A stretch of DNA of 51,711 bases, taken from positions 751,799-803,509 of the forward strand of contig NW_014577100.1 in assembly GCF_000485595.1 (NCBI RefSeq), written 5' to 3'. Each line of letters begins with the position of its first letter. Position 1 is the stretch's first letter. Below are positions 25,056-35,724 of the stretch, in pieces. This stretch comes from Priapulus caudatus (taxonomy: Eukaryota > Priapulida > Priapulimorpha > Priapulimorphida > Priapulidae). A program made the translations under genes and the position numbers. The notes under the pieces were generated by a model, which saw only the letters and a program-made list of their open reading frames with translations, made no database searches and was not told where the DNA came from.

Positions 25056-25742
25056 GACCGTTCTAATGCCTTGTGTTTCCCCGCACAGCCACACACATAC
25101 CCTGCCTAGCTGGCAGGACCATAAGCTAGCGTCCTTTTATCACTTTTAGAGAACCATACGTTTGTCAGTTCAGTATGCGTTACCCTGTTTATTATTTGTC
25201 CGTAAAATACGTTTCATATACCTACTGGCCAAAACTCAATATTCCTCCTCCACTTATACCACCCATACCAGCATCCCAGCCCATCTATCATAGCGCTTAT
25301 ATGTGTGCGGGCTGGTATGCCGGTTTTTTTAAATTACGTTTTGCGCTGACGTGTCTCCGTTATATATCTACGTTATGGTATTATTTATATATTATAAATG
25401 TGCAACGAAGAAATACCGACCAAGCACAGTAGCGAGAGAGTTACATAATGAAATATTGGATCTCATTTCATGTGTGCAAACAATTTAGAGGCAGATTCAC
25501 TGCGGCCTGAAAAGAAGACTGCTCATCGATACTAATTAAGTTTTTATTAGCGAGGTTTCATCGTGTGTGTGCGCCGCTGATGAAACATATACGTGACAGA
25601 TGCACCGGCACCATAGTGGTTTTTATAATGTGCAATACGTGATCGATACTCGAAAACTGAATCAATACTCGTCAATGACAATGTAACCGACTGGAAACTG
25701 GAAACCTCATAGTGAGCGCGGCGCCGACTCCAATAGAATACA

Positions 25743-25793
<51 letters not shown>

Positions 25794-25833
25794 GCCCGCA
25801 TCGTGCTGCCATGCGACCATTCATCTATTTCAG
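25056..25833. other. Intergenic / 5' region of the peptide gene
   Basis: Contains an (AT)n run at 25744-25791. It ends in the splice acceptor TCTATTTCAG (25824-25833), so at least the last part is intron. Confidence 0.5.
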
Positions 25834-25853
25834 CTCGACCCGGGGAATCCAAC

Positions 25854-26132
25854 ATGGGGGTCATGCTGCTAGCACTCACTATCTCCCTGCTGGTCGCGTC
25901 CGGGTTCTGTCGGCAGCCGGGCCGTGTCGGCAGTGACGTCGTCGTCAGTGACCCGCGCGTGGTCACGTGGCTTCAGAAACGTGCTGTCTCCAATAGCATT
26001 GGTTACAATAGGAAGGATGACGATGAGAATATGAAGGAGTTGTGTGCGATGCTGTGTCCAGCCAACCAGGGAGGAAACCTGTGCTTATGCGACAGTCTGA
26101 TCATCGGAAAAAGACGACGGGATACGAGGTAA
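25854..26132 (+). CDS. Cysteine-rich secreted peptide precursor
   Basis: Exon 25834-26128 is bounded by a good acceptor (CTATTTCAG) and donor (AG|GTAAGG), with ATG at 25854 after a 20-nt leader. It encodes a signal peptide (GVMLLALTISLLVASG, cleavage likely near residue 17), a spacer ending in dibasic KR (WLQKR, about residue 45), then a segment with cysteines in the pattern C-x3-C-x8-C-x-C (ELCAMLCPANQGGNLCLC), and finally GKRRR. Gly-Lys-Arg after a peptide is the classic amidation and convertase signal of neuropeptide and hormone precursors, so a secreted signalling peptide is plausible. The frame meets TAA at 26130-26132 if the donor is not used. I do not recognise the family; a defence or venom-type Cys-rich peptide is the alternative. 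Confidence 0.6.
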   Translation: MGVMLLALTISLLVASGFCRQPGRVGSDVVVSDPRVVTWLQKRAVSNSIGYNRKDDDENMKELCAMLCPANQGGNLCLCDSLIIGKRRRDTR

Positions 26133-26252
26133 GGAGGAGAAGAAGGAGGGATGAGCAGGAGGAGGAGGAGGAGGAGGAGGAGGAGGAGGAGGAGGAGGGA
26201 GGGAGGAGGAGGAGGAGAGAGGAGGGGGAAGGAGGAGGGAGGAGGGAAAGGA
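26131..26252. repeat. (GGA)n microsatellite
   Basis: Purine-rich GGA run immediately after the peptide exon's splice donor, inside the presumed intron. Confidence 0.95.
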
Positions 26253-26317
26253 CGACGGAAATGCCAGCGTAATGGCTTCCTATGGCTAGCCCGCACGGTA
26301 CGCACGCCCACTTACGT

Positions 26318-26632
26318 ACGCGTGCACACACACCACACACACCACACACACACACACACACAACACACACACCCCACAGCACGACAGCAACACACACACA
26401 CACACACAACACACCACACACACCACATGCATTACAAGACAAACAACACAATCATTACACACTAGCGAGCGCAAGTACGCACGCACCCACGCACCATACA
26501 CCTATACCACACACACACGTCGTTTCACGTGGTTTCCCGGTGACCCGCAATCGTTCATCGATCATCATCATCATCAATCATCATCGTCATCATCATCGTC
26601 GCATCCATCATCCGTCATCATTCTTTTAATTT
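26318..26632. repeat. (CA)n and (CAT)n microsatellites
   Basis: CACACC/CACACA runs at 26318-26430 and CATCAT runs at 26557-26625. Confidence 0.9.
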
Positions 26633-27571
26633 TTGTCTATTGCGGCAAGTGCCACAATTTTTACAGCTGTTGCATTGCTCTCATGTTTCGCCAGTCACTC
26701 TGCCACGAGCTCCGTGACATTTTGGATGTGTGGTCGGGAGAACAATGAGAAAAGCGGCAGACTAGCGCACATGATGGCCACTTGTTACCAGGTTACGACG
26801 ATGACGATGCCGATGACGATGATGGCGACAATGACGATGACGATGACGATGACGATTATGGCATCGATGACGGTGATGATGACTATTATATTTACAATTA
26901 CGATCACGATTACGATGACGACGATGACGTTAATACTGACGATGACGGTGACGGTGACGATGACGGTGACGGTGACGATGACGGTGACGGTGACGTGGAC
27001 GGTGACGGTGACGATGACTATGACGACGATGTTGACGATGATACGCGCATCACGGTAGAATCTTCACGCATCAAGCCATGATGACAGCTAGGCGGTTCCA
27101 CAAATCTTCCCTCCGCGTCGCCACGATAGCAGAGACACCTATAATCAGGAGTTACTCGTGTCGACAGCATCGTATTGATTAGCTATGATCGATACACTGT
27201 GCATCGTATTGATTAGCTATTATCAATACACTGTGCATCATATTGATTAGCTATCTATCGATACACTGTGCATCGTATTGATTAGCTATTATCGATACAC
27301 TATGCATCGTATTGATTAGCTATTATCGATACACTGTGCATCGTATTGATTGGCTATTATCGATACACTGGCGTTATGATGCAATCATCAATTACATAGT
27401 TGATTACCGAACTACCTGTTAACATCTTATCTATTTTATCTTATCAGTATCGTATTAATTAGCTATAAAATATAAGCGTGAAGATCGCGATCATTATCGA
27501 TACACAATGATTATCAGGCTACCTGTTAACATCTTATCTATAGAGAATGGGTATTCTTGATTTGCTGTAAT
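26566..27571. repeat. Duplicated block, copy A
   Basis: Order: CAT microsatellite, a short exon-like segment with CHNFYSCC (26643-26745), a GATGAC repeat region (26795-27050, giving an Asp-rich frame), and a 34-bp VNTR of six units (27168-27372, unit CATCGTATTGATTAGCTATT..). Copy B follows the 10-N gap. Confidence 0.9.
26795..27050. repeat. GATGAC/GACGGT imperfect hexamer repeat
   Basis: A (GAY)n repeat that translates to poly-Asp in one frame and to Met/Thr in another. The 99-codon Asp-rich frame starts without ATG and has no other support as a protein. Confidence 0.85.
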
Positions 27572-27581
27572 NNNNNNNNNN
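27572..27581. other. Assembly gap (10 N)
   Basis: Run of N joining two copies of the same block head to tail. Confidence 1.
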
Positions 27582-28482
27582 TTCATCATCATCATCATCA
27601 TCATCATCATCGTCATCATCATCATCATCATCATCGTCATCATCATCATCGTCATCATCATTAATTTTGTTATTGCGCAAGTGCCACAATTTTTACAGCT
27701 GTTGCATTGCTCTCTGTTTCGCAGTCACTCTGCACGAGTCCGTGACATTGTGATGCTGGTGTCGGGAGAACATCAGAAAGCGGCAGACTAGCGCACAGAT
27801 GGCCACTAGTTACCAAGGTTACGACGATGACGATGACGATGATAGCGACAATGACGATGACGATGACGATGACGATATGGCCATCGATGACGTGGTGATA
27901 TGACTATTTTATATTTACAATTACGATCACGATTACGATGACGACGATGACGTTAATACTGACGATGACGGTGACGGTGACGATGACGGTGACGGTTGAC
28001 GTGGACGGTGACGGTGACGATGGACTATTGACGACGATGTTGACGATGATACGCGCATCACGGTAGAATCTTCACGCATCAAGCCATGATGACAGCTAGG
28101 GCGGTCCACAACATTCTTCCCTCTGCGTCGCCACGATAGCAGAGACACCTATAATCAGGAGTTACTCGTGTCGACAGCATCGTATTGATTAGCTATGATC
28201 GATACACTGTGCATCGTATTGATTAGCTATTATCAATACACTGTGCATCGTATTGATTGGCTATTATCGATACACTGGCGTTATGATGCCAATCATCAAT
28301 TACATAGTTGATTACCGAACTACCTGTTAACATTCTTATCTATTTTATCTTATCAGTATCGTTATTATTAGCTATAAAATATAAGCGTGCAGATCGCGAT
28401 CATTATCGATACACAATGATTATCAGGCTTACCTGTTAACATCTTATCTATAGAGAATCGGTATTCTTGATTTGCTGTAATT
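27582..28482. repeat. Duplicated block, copy B
   Basis: Same order as copy A but with three VNTR units (28178-28279) instead of six and several one-base indels. Both copies end in GGTATTCTTGATTTGCTGTAA. Placement across a gap suggests two alleles laid end to end. Confidence 0.9.
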
Positions 28483-28575
28483 GTCTATTTCCTAGCTGGG
28501 AAACCACCGTTTACTCTTGGCATATGAGAATCCACATGTAATCGGAGAACTAATGTATTAGTCCAGTTGCCAAAA

Positions 28576-31500
28576 TGTTGACCCTGCAATGTTAATTACT
28601 TTGAACTTTTTTCATGGAAAATGTGTTCTTATAGTTTAGGAGAGCTGATTTAGCTTGGTTGCTACCTGTGCATCGTTGAGCATTTCTTGGGAATTCAAGA
28701 TGGCCGCCGCCGTCGATCTTGGATTTTGGTCAATTTACAATTTGTGATCTCGATGCCCTAGAGTGTCATGCAATACCTCTTTGTTTAGGGGGGTTTTCGA
28801 GGGCAGGGAGTCCATTTCTGGAGTTATTTTTAGATATGGGGTCAAGTCAAGGTCAAAACAAAGGTCAAACGGTCAAAAATAAAGACACTTTAATGTAAAT
28901 TCAACGAGAAAATAGCAAACAGCCTTAAACAGTACACAATAAAACAGTAGTTGTCACAATCCTCTATGACTCCTCATCCTCATTACTCCTCAATCCGCAG
29001 TCATCATCATTGTCATTGTCGTCATTCTACACCTAAGCTCCTCTTCATTGTCTTCGTGTCCATCTGATTTTTCGTGAATTGACTACAACAGGCGACTCCT
29101 CCCTCGCACTTGCAATAGTCTGTGCATGAAAGGCCTGCACCGTTTGCAGCTGCAACGTTCCCCGCTGCATGCCTTGCCCTGCTGCCGCTGCAGCTTGCAG
29201 CTCACTAAACATCCAGGAGCGCTTGGGAGCAAACTGGCGCTGTTGAGGATGGTCGGTGTGATGGTGGAGCCTTTGATACTCCAACCAAAGTTGTTAATAT
29301 GTAGAGCCTTCTTCAGGTGGGTACGTTGGTTTGCTGCCTTCCCACAGTTAGCATCTGAAGGTGAGTTCGGAGCACCATGCAGCTTGCAGGTTGACGTCAG
29401 TCGTGTGGCAGTTTCTTCAGTTGTGGCGGCTTCTTATGGCTGCGGTAGAGGCGAGTACGTGCATCATTCATTGTCGTACAACTTTTCCTGTCCGTAGAGA
29501 GGAAGAAGAAGCTGTCTGCTGGTCGCTTTGAGTTGAGATGGGCTCGCGCCAAGCTCTCCAGCACTTGATCCAGACCTGGTATATCAATCTCCAGGAGCCT
29601 TGAGTGCTGGCGTTTTCCTTTTCCGAAGGGTACGACACCGTATCGCAGCCTGACAGCGCATGGACACCGAGAAGCTGGCTGCACTTTCTGAGGGCCCTAA
29701 CCGCCTCAACAGTTTTGTTGATATCAGGACATCACCATTCCACTTTTCCATTTGAATCTTGGCAACTGACCCGCATCCTTGATGTCCAGTACACCAGGAG
29801 GACGAAGACGTCTGTGTCATCACTGAGGATGCGGATTGTCTGGGATCTTCTGCTGCCGCTTCAGCATGTAGCTGCAGAGAGTGATGTTCTGCCTCAGGCA
29901 TGGGTGACGACACAGTCCAGCTTGTTTGACAAGCTGGATGTTGTGAGGAAGAGAGTAGGCCGGCATAGGATGTGTGAGCAGACTCTTGTTCGTGGCATTG
30001 TGAAGAATAGCTTGTCGGCATGGAAGGCGGTGTGTTTGGGGTCAGCCGCACTTCCTTGGCTCTTCCTCTTCTCATCTGCTCATGCTCCTTTGCGCTAGGA
30101 GCTTCTTGTCATACCTGTCGAACAGGACTATTTTCTTTGAGCCAGGGGGGTAGTGGGCCAGTCGACACCAAAGCTTGCAGCCAGATCTCCTGCGGTCCCA
30201 GCGACTGGCCACACAACGTGGTACAGCAGCTGACCGGCGTCAACCAACACCACGTCTGGAGCAGGTGGAGTCTTGACAGAAACACCGAGACACTTGACGA
30301 GCACGGCCTTGTTGGCCCTTCCTCAAACATCCATACTCATCAATCAGGGATGTCTGGGACTGGACTCAGTTCAAACTGGAAGATGTTGGCAGTAGATCAC
30401 ACGCTCCGCCTGGCTGCCCCAAGACAACACAGCCGACTAAACAGTGTCTCGATGTCGTAGATGGCCTTCCTCTTGACAGTGACTGCCTTCTGAGTGCCCT
30501 CCATTAATTCTGACCATTTTCTTTGTTGGTTTGTGGAAGTCACTACTTAGTGAAGCGGAAAACTGCTTGCTTTGCTCACTCCCGATAGTCGCTGCATCCT
30601 GAACATTCACTGTGTCGGGCGCCACTTGGCCATTTGCAGATGTTATAGAGACCTGGATGGCTGCTACGTTGAAGGGCGGTGAGTGTACTTCTCCAGCTCT
30701 GGCTCCGATCTTCCTCCGATCGACTCATCCAGTCTTCTTCTTCCTCTCCTTCCTCCTTGTGCTTTGTTCTTCTCTCTCTATCCACTCAACCACGTGGCTT
30801 CTCCTCATCCGCCAGCCTTCACTGTACATATCTTCCATGGCGATGTCGACGGTGGGCACACACACTGAAACTGTTGACCCACACAGCCACTTGCTCGGCG
30901 CTCGTCGATATGCCCTTCATACCTCCAGCACCCTTCCTCGCTTGATATATGTCTGTTCGCCGAACTGATCTGCTGGAACTGCGCGTCCCGCCATCAGAAT
31001 GCCGACAGATCATGTGCGCCGTGCCAGTAGGTCCTCCCGGGCACGCTGGGGAAGGTGCTGCCATCTGTCGCACATACGCAGCTCATGTAGCGGGCATAAT
31101 TGTGGTGACCTGCTGCGAAGAAATACGGCAGCATTGCCTTGAGACAGTGCTGCTGGAGGAGAAAGTCACCATTCCGCTCTCCACGCAGGAACATGAGCGT
31201 CAGCAGTGTCGGCTTGATGAGACAGTCCACCCATAGCCTCCCAGTTGGGGTTTTTCTGGCTGTCTCCAGGTAGTCACTCAGCTCTTGGTATGTCTTGGCA
31301 CCATTTGAGTAGAAACTCGGCCGCAACACGGCGATGATGAGACGTATGCCCGTAAGCCTTTGGTTCAGGTCTTCCCGGTGATGATGCTGGTCATGCCACC
31401 AAACGCTGCGCTCATGAGAACGTCCACGCACAGATGCCTTCATCAGTGTCCCTATACAGCCCAGGAAACTCATGAGAGTGTGCATCATGCCGGGTGAAGT

Positions 31501-32474
31501 ATAAATTGGTCCACCAGCGCTGAGGGTCTTTCCATTGGACTAGGCATTGCAGTCTGATATAGTTGGGATCACAGAGAGGTGGGTGTACTGCATCCCGAAA
31601 GTTTTGAGAGTCCTCTCGAGATACAGGAGCGTAGTCAGAACGGTGTCTGGGTGAGCAGTGGTGAATCGATCATCGCGTCCAAACACCACCAGTGTCTTGG
31701 GCGTTATGGGCAGAGCCCGCCACTAGTCGGTCTTGCTGAGCATTGAAGCCCGTCTCACTCGACAGGCTTGTCCACTCTCATGGACTTGCGACAGCCAGGC
31801 TGCGTCTCGCTGCTGACTGAAACTCACTGCAGCGGATTTGAAGCCTGTGACTCTTTCTGCGGACAGAGAGCTTTCATTGGAATCAGAGGTGATTCAGCTT
31901 GGAAGGTCCTGTGTAGTGCTGCAGCTGTATAGCCTGCTTGGCTATGAGTTGCTGAGAGAATGCCTCGTGTTTCTTGACTCGGGGATCGTGAGCTGCATCA
32001 CACCAATGTCCTGTCTCGATGATTGCCGGCAGGATGCTGGGTGAACTCCATGACCATGGTGTGGGTGTTTCATCCATTTGGTCTTGTAATGTTTTTGTTC
32101 AAGCTCGTAGTAGTCAGCCATATATACTATCTATGAACAGATGGAATTTACATTTAAAGTGTCTTATTTTGACCGTTGACCGTCATTTGACCCTTGACAT
32201 TGACCCACTATCTAAAAAATAACTCCAGCAAATGGACTCCCTCTCCTCGAAAATCCCCTAAAAAGAGGTATTGCATGACACTCTAGGGCATCGAGATAAC
32301 AAATTGTAAATTGACCAAAATCCAAGATCGACGGCGGCGGCGGCCATCTTGAATTCCCAAGAAATGCTCAACGTTGCACAGGTAGCAACCAAGCTAAATC
32401 AGCCTCTCCTAACTATATAGAACACATTTCCATGAAAAAAGTTCAAAGTAATTAAATTCAGGGTTTTGATCAAC
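28576..32474 (-). mobile_element. Element X copy 2 (full length, about 3.9 kb)
   Basis: Terminal inverted repeats of about 330 bp: left 28576-28903 and right 32143-32474, sharing e.g. TTAATTACTTTGAACTTTTT, TTCAAGATGGCCGCCGCCG and ATCTCGATGCCCTAGAGTGT, with about 90% match by eye. The ends read TGTTGACCCTGCAATG on the left and the complement of TGTTGATCAAAACCCTG on the right. No clear target duplication is seen. The interior is filled by one minus-strand protein. The structure is that of a class II DNA transposon of no superfamily I can name. Confidence 0.75.
29070..32077 (-). pseudogene. Element X protein, copy 2, near full length
   Basis: Member of a large uncharacterised multicopy family that I recall from marine invertebrate genomes. 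N to C on the minus strand: MMHTLMSFLGCIGTLM (31488-31441), TGRLWVDCLIKPTLLTLMFL (about 31240), MLPYFFAAGHHNYARYM (31140-31085), DQFGEQTYIKR, ISTSAEQVAVWVNSF (30915-30870), LYNICNG..APDTVNVQDA (30640-30590), FQFELSPVPTSLIDEYGC (30390-30330), VVLVDAGQLLYHVVWPVAGT (30265-30200), SDDTDVFVLLVYWTS (29828-29784), GVHALSGCDTVSYPFGKGKR (29671-29612, one frame slip), FGWSIKGSTITPT (29282-29250) and a Cys-rich tail with CSGERCSCK and GLSCTDYCKCE (29165-29095). The D-D-T-D and HALSGCDT..GKGK blocks recall PIN/XPG-type nucleases, a resemblance only. Many single-base frame slips occur, so it is either inactive or badly called. Confidence 0.7.
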
Positions 32475-33049
32475 ATATAGGAGATATAGGGCCGGCAAAC
32501 CGACTATATGTTTACATTTATATTTGAGTAAAAGTTGGCCGTCTCGGTACCTACGAAACACCGTATACGGTATGTTTGATGTTGGTGTGTGTGCTACTTG
32601 GTTCTGTTCTATTTTTGGTATTGTGAGTAATCGTACATGATCGTACTGAGCCAGCTCAGGACGTGATATTTACGGCATATCAGCGTGTGACAATCAGTAA
32701 GGGTAAATATGTAGATTGTTAAATTACACTTGTATCAATATACACTATTTTTCATTATCACCTAGCACATATGCCTATCAGCTGCACACATGTCGTCATG
32801 GCACGCATAGTTACATATGTAGTCATCGAGTAATAAATGATCTTTACATTGATGCAGGAAGGTGGGCGCTTTAAAGAACATGGTGTGAATAATATTTTTG
32901 CTGGGGCTACTAATCGGCTGTTCTGTTGTTAACTGGTATAATTACATGATTATCTGACTCAGAAAGACCCAACCGGGCTCTGCAACTTGCAAACAGACCT
33001 TGCGTCACTGACTCCTCGAATGCCTATTTCAGCGTTACAACACTACCAC
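32475..33049. other. Element X flank, duplicated at 50554
   Basis: Single-copy-looking sequence (GGGCCGGCAAACCGACTATA, GTTGGCCGTCTCGGTACCTA) that recurs from 50554 in the same order. No gene recognised. Confidence 0.6.
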
Positions 33050-33083
33050 GCGCGCGCACAAACACACACACACACCCACAAAC

Positions 33084-33115
<32 letters not shown>

Positions 33116-33256
33116 TCACCACCACAGCGCACACGCACGCACTACATACATACACAGCGCCATCACACATGCGAGTACGCGGCAACACACACACGCACGC
33201 ACACACGCACGCACATACACACACCACGCGCGCGCAAACACAACACGCACATCAAA

Positions 33257-33292
<36 letters not shown>

Positions 33293-33600
33293 ACACACCG
33301 CAACGCGCGCGCCAACAACACACGCACATACAAACACACACAGCAACCCACAGCAACACACACACGCACTCACGCACACACATTGCACACCACCACGCGC
33401 GCACACACTCACACACACACACACAACGCATACACGCACACAACACGCGTTGCACACACGCACAGCACGCACACACCCGCACAAACACACACCACACACG
33501 CACGCCACACACACACGCAACACACAGACATACACGCATCACGGCACGACACACGATCCATCGATCTCTCTCTCTCTCACACACACATACACACACCACA
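33050..33600. repeat. (CA)n / CACG compound microsatellite
   Basis: CA, CACG and CACGCA runs over 550 bp; long His/Thr and Cys/Val frames across it are artefacts. The counterpart is 51066-51270. Confidence 0.95.
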
Positions 33601-34020
33601 TACATATACACGCACGCACGCACACGCTCTTTACCAGTCAAACAGAGCCTGTGAATTGACGAGCTTGATCAGGCGAAGATCAAAAGGTAAAAATTATAAC
33701 ACGGCGCGGACGAACCTCGCCGTATACATAAAAGCTTCGATAGTGCGAGTTCAGCAAACTCACACGCTCCTCCAGCTACGATGGCAGTCAACACGATCAT
33801 CATCCACGCCTTTACTTAACGCTTTAGCATCGTCATCCATCGCTCATCGTCCCGCCGGTGACGCATTGTCCTGCCCGCCACCACCACCCGCGTGCTGTCT
33901 GCCAGCGTTCCCGGGAGGGGCAATACTCAACTGCACGAACGCGTGAACGCCACGGTGTGCGCGACAGATCGGCGAACATAGATGTACCCATTTCCACTAT
34001 CCACTTCCTACTCGTGACAA
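33601..34020. other. Duplicated segment, possible leader exon
   Basis: Matches 51271-51640 with small indels. It carries ATGGCAG preceded by CCAGCTACG (33775-33787), but the frame closes after 12 codons here and 13 in the other copy, so coding is not supported. Confidence 0.35.
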
Positions 34021-34043
34021 ACGTGCGTGCGTATGCGCGCGTG

Positions 34044-34074
<31 letters not shown>

Positions 34075-34312
34075 TAGCGTGTGTGTGTGTGTGTGCGTGC
34101 GTGCGTGCTCGCGTGCGTGCGTGTGTGTGTGTGTGCGTGCTCGCGTGCATGCGTGCATGCGTGCAAGCGTAAATGCGTGCGTGCGTGTGTGCGTGCGTGC
34201 GTGCGAGTGTGCGTGCGTGCGTGAATGGGTATGTGTGTGCGTGTGTGCGTGTGTGCGTGTGTGTGCGTGTTCGCGTGTGTGCGTGTGTGCGTGCGTGTAT
34301 GTGTGTGTGTAT
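34021..34312. repeat. (TG)n / GTGCGT compound microsatellite
   Basis: TG and GCGT runs; counterpart starts at 51637. Confidence 0.95.
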
Positions 34313-34693
34313 TCGGGCGCACCTAATGGATTGCAAACAACGTTTTGAGTCCGGGGAGTATAGGGATCGGCGGTGTTTACCCTTTCCATTGCTTTCCCCA
34401 CCAGTCCCTTCACCCGCCACACGTTAGCACTACATAACACAGCAACAACGTGCGTCACGTGCAGGTAACCCGATACACTGTCACTGCTGTTTGAATTGCA
34501 TCACGAGGGTTAGCTCGAGCAGCGAGAGTAACCTGGGAGTGTGTGCGTCTCCTGCCGACGTCGCTGGCTCGTACGTTGCTGAGCTAGACTGCTGAGTGAA
34601 TTCTCGTGCGTGGTTCCTCGTACCTGTGTGGAATCAAGCAAAATCACCTGCGGGCGACCGCCGCCAGCAGAAACAACGACATCCCCGGTTGTC

Positions 34694-35608
34694 ATGACGA
34701 CGACAGAAGCAGACGATCTAGGTAGGGGTACTGCCGGAAGTTTGCGGCCATGTAAGGGTGTTCGTGCCTCGTAACGTGACGTCACCGTAGTTCATTGTAA
34801 TTTGCTTTCAGGTGGAGATCTCCTAATTAGTGTTGAGGGAATCGTCATCATTAGTCTTCTCTCTATAGCCATCATTCTACTGATCGTTACTGTCACATGT
34901 CAGCTGCTAACCTGCAAGGATTTATCCAAGTACGTATCGCAAAGTCTAAAAGATATCTTCGTATCATCTAGATTAACGTTTATAAATATCGCATCAGAAT
35001 ATATATCAGGAGATATATCGATCTCATGTGATATCGCGCGTTATGCGATATATAATTATTATTGTTTGTTCGCTTTATGTCTGGTGACACGATGTAATTT
35101 TAGTATGTTATATCATTTCATGCAAGAATTACTTTATATCATTACGTTTTATTATGTTTCATGTTTTTCTTCTTCTGCAGTTCTCGTTCTTAAGCGAATC
35201 AGGTTATTTAAAAGATCCTAAAAACGCTTCTATAGATATAAATAATAATTTCTCATAATATACTCACCGTCCTATTTAAGAATGACCGTAAGAGAATGAA
35301 CGAACGAACGAATTAATTAATGAGTAATTAACTGCTGCGTAGTTTAACTAATTAATTGATTAATGAGTAATTAACTGCTGCGTAGTTTCCGTAGGTACGA
35401 GACGCTACTGGCGCAGCTGAGCGGCCGTGGCTACGTCACTCCCCCAACTCACCCGCCGACGCCGCAGCCGCAGCCCGGCGACGCTGACGACATCCACCGT
35501 GACGCAGTACATCCCGCTGACGAGAAGTTTGACGCAGAATGTAACGGTGACGAGGAGAAGCGTAGAGACGTGGATATCTTCCCTCCTCCGTACACACACA
35601 GCGTGTAG
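34694..35608 (+). CDS. 119-aa single-pass membrane protein with C-terminal PPPY
   Basis: Three exons, 34694-34721, 34812-34929 and 35395-35608, each with GT/AG borders and matching phases (1 then 2), give a complete frame from ATG to TAG (35606-35608). Residues 1-18 are short and acidic (MTTTEADDL..), residues about 19-42 are one hydrophobic helix (IVIISLLSIAIILLIVTVTC) followed by Cys/Lys, and the remaining 75 residues are a hydrophilic, Pro-rich tail (TPPTHPPTPQPQPG) with an acidic stretch and the end DIFPPPYTHSV. There is no signal peptide, so a type III topology with the tail in the cytoplasm is likely. PPPY (residues 112-115) is a WW-domain ligand of the kind used to recruit NEDD4-type ubiquitin ligases. 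The final S-V could bind a PDZ domain less surely. I recognise no orthologue; small PPxY membrane adaptors are the nearest concept. Confidence 0.75.
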
Positions 35609-35722
35609 AAACATGGATATCTTCCCTCCTCCGTACACACACAGCGTGTAGAGACGTGGATATCTTCCCTCCTCCATACACACACAGCGTGTAGAAACGT
35701 GGATATCTTCCCTCCTCCATAG
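35564..35722. repeat. 43-bp tandem repeat spanning the stop codon
   Basis: Units 35564-35606, 35607-35649, 35650-35692 and a partial 35693-35722 (GTGGATATCTTCCCTCCTCC..). The first unit is the last coding sequence of the PPPY gene, the others lie after its stop. Two further decayed units follow the N gap at 39915-40010. Confidence 0.9.
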
Positions 35723-35724
35723 GC

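Noticed and set aside
26782-27081. Asp-rich acidic protein
   Set aside because: GATGAC repeat with no ATG start and frame not kept in copy B.
27168-28279. CRISPR array
   Set aside because: The 34-bp units are contiguous with no spacers and the genome is animal; it is a VNTR. The same applies to the 57-bp satellite at 49750-50518.
33775-33815. Start codon of a leader exon for the 34.7-kb gene
   Set aside because: Frame closes after 12-13 codons in both copies of the segment, and the gene has its own ATG at 34694.
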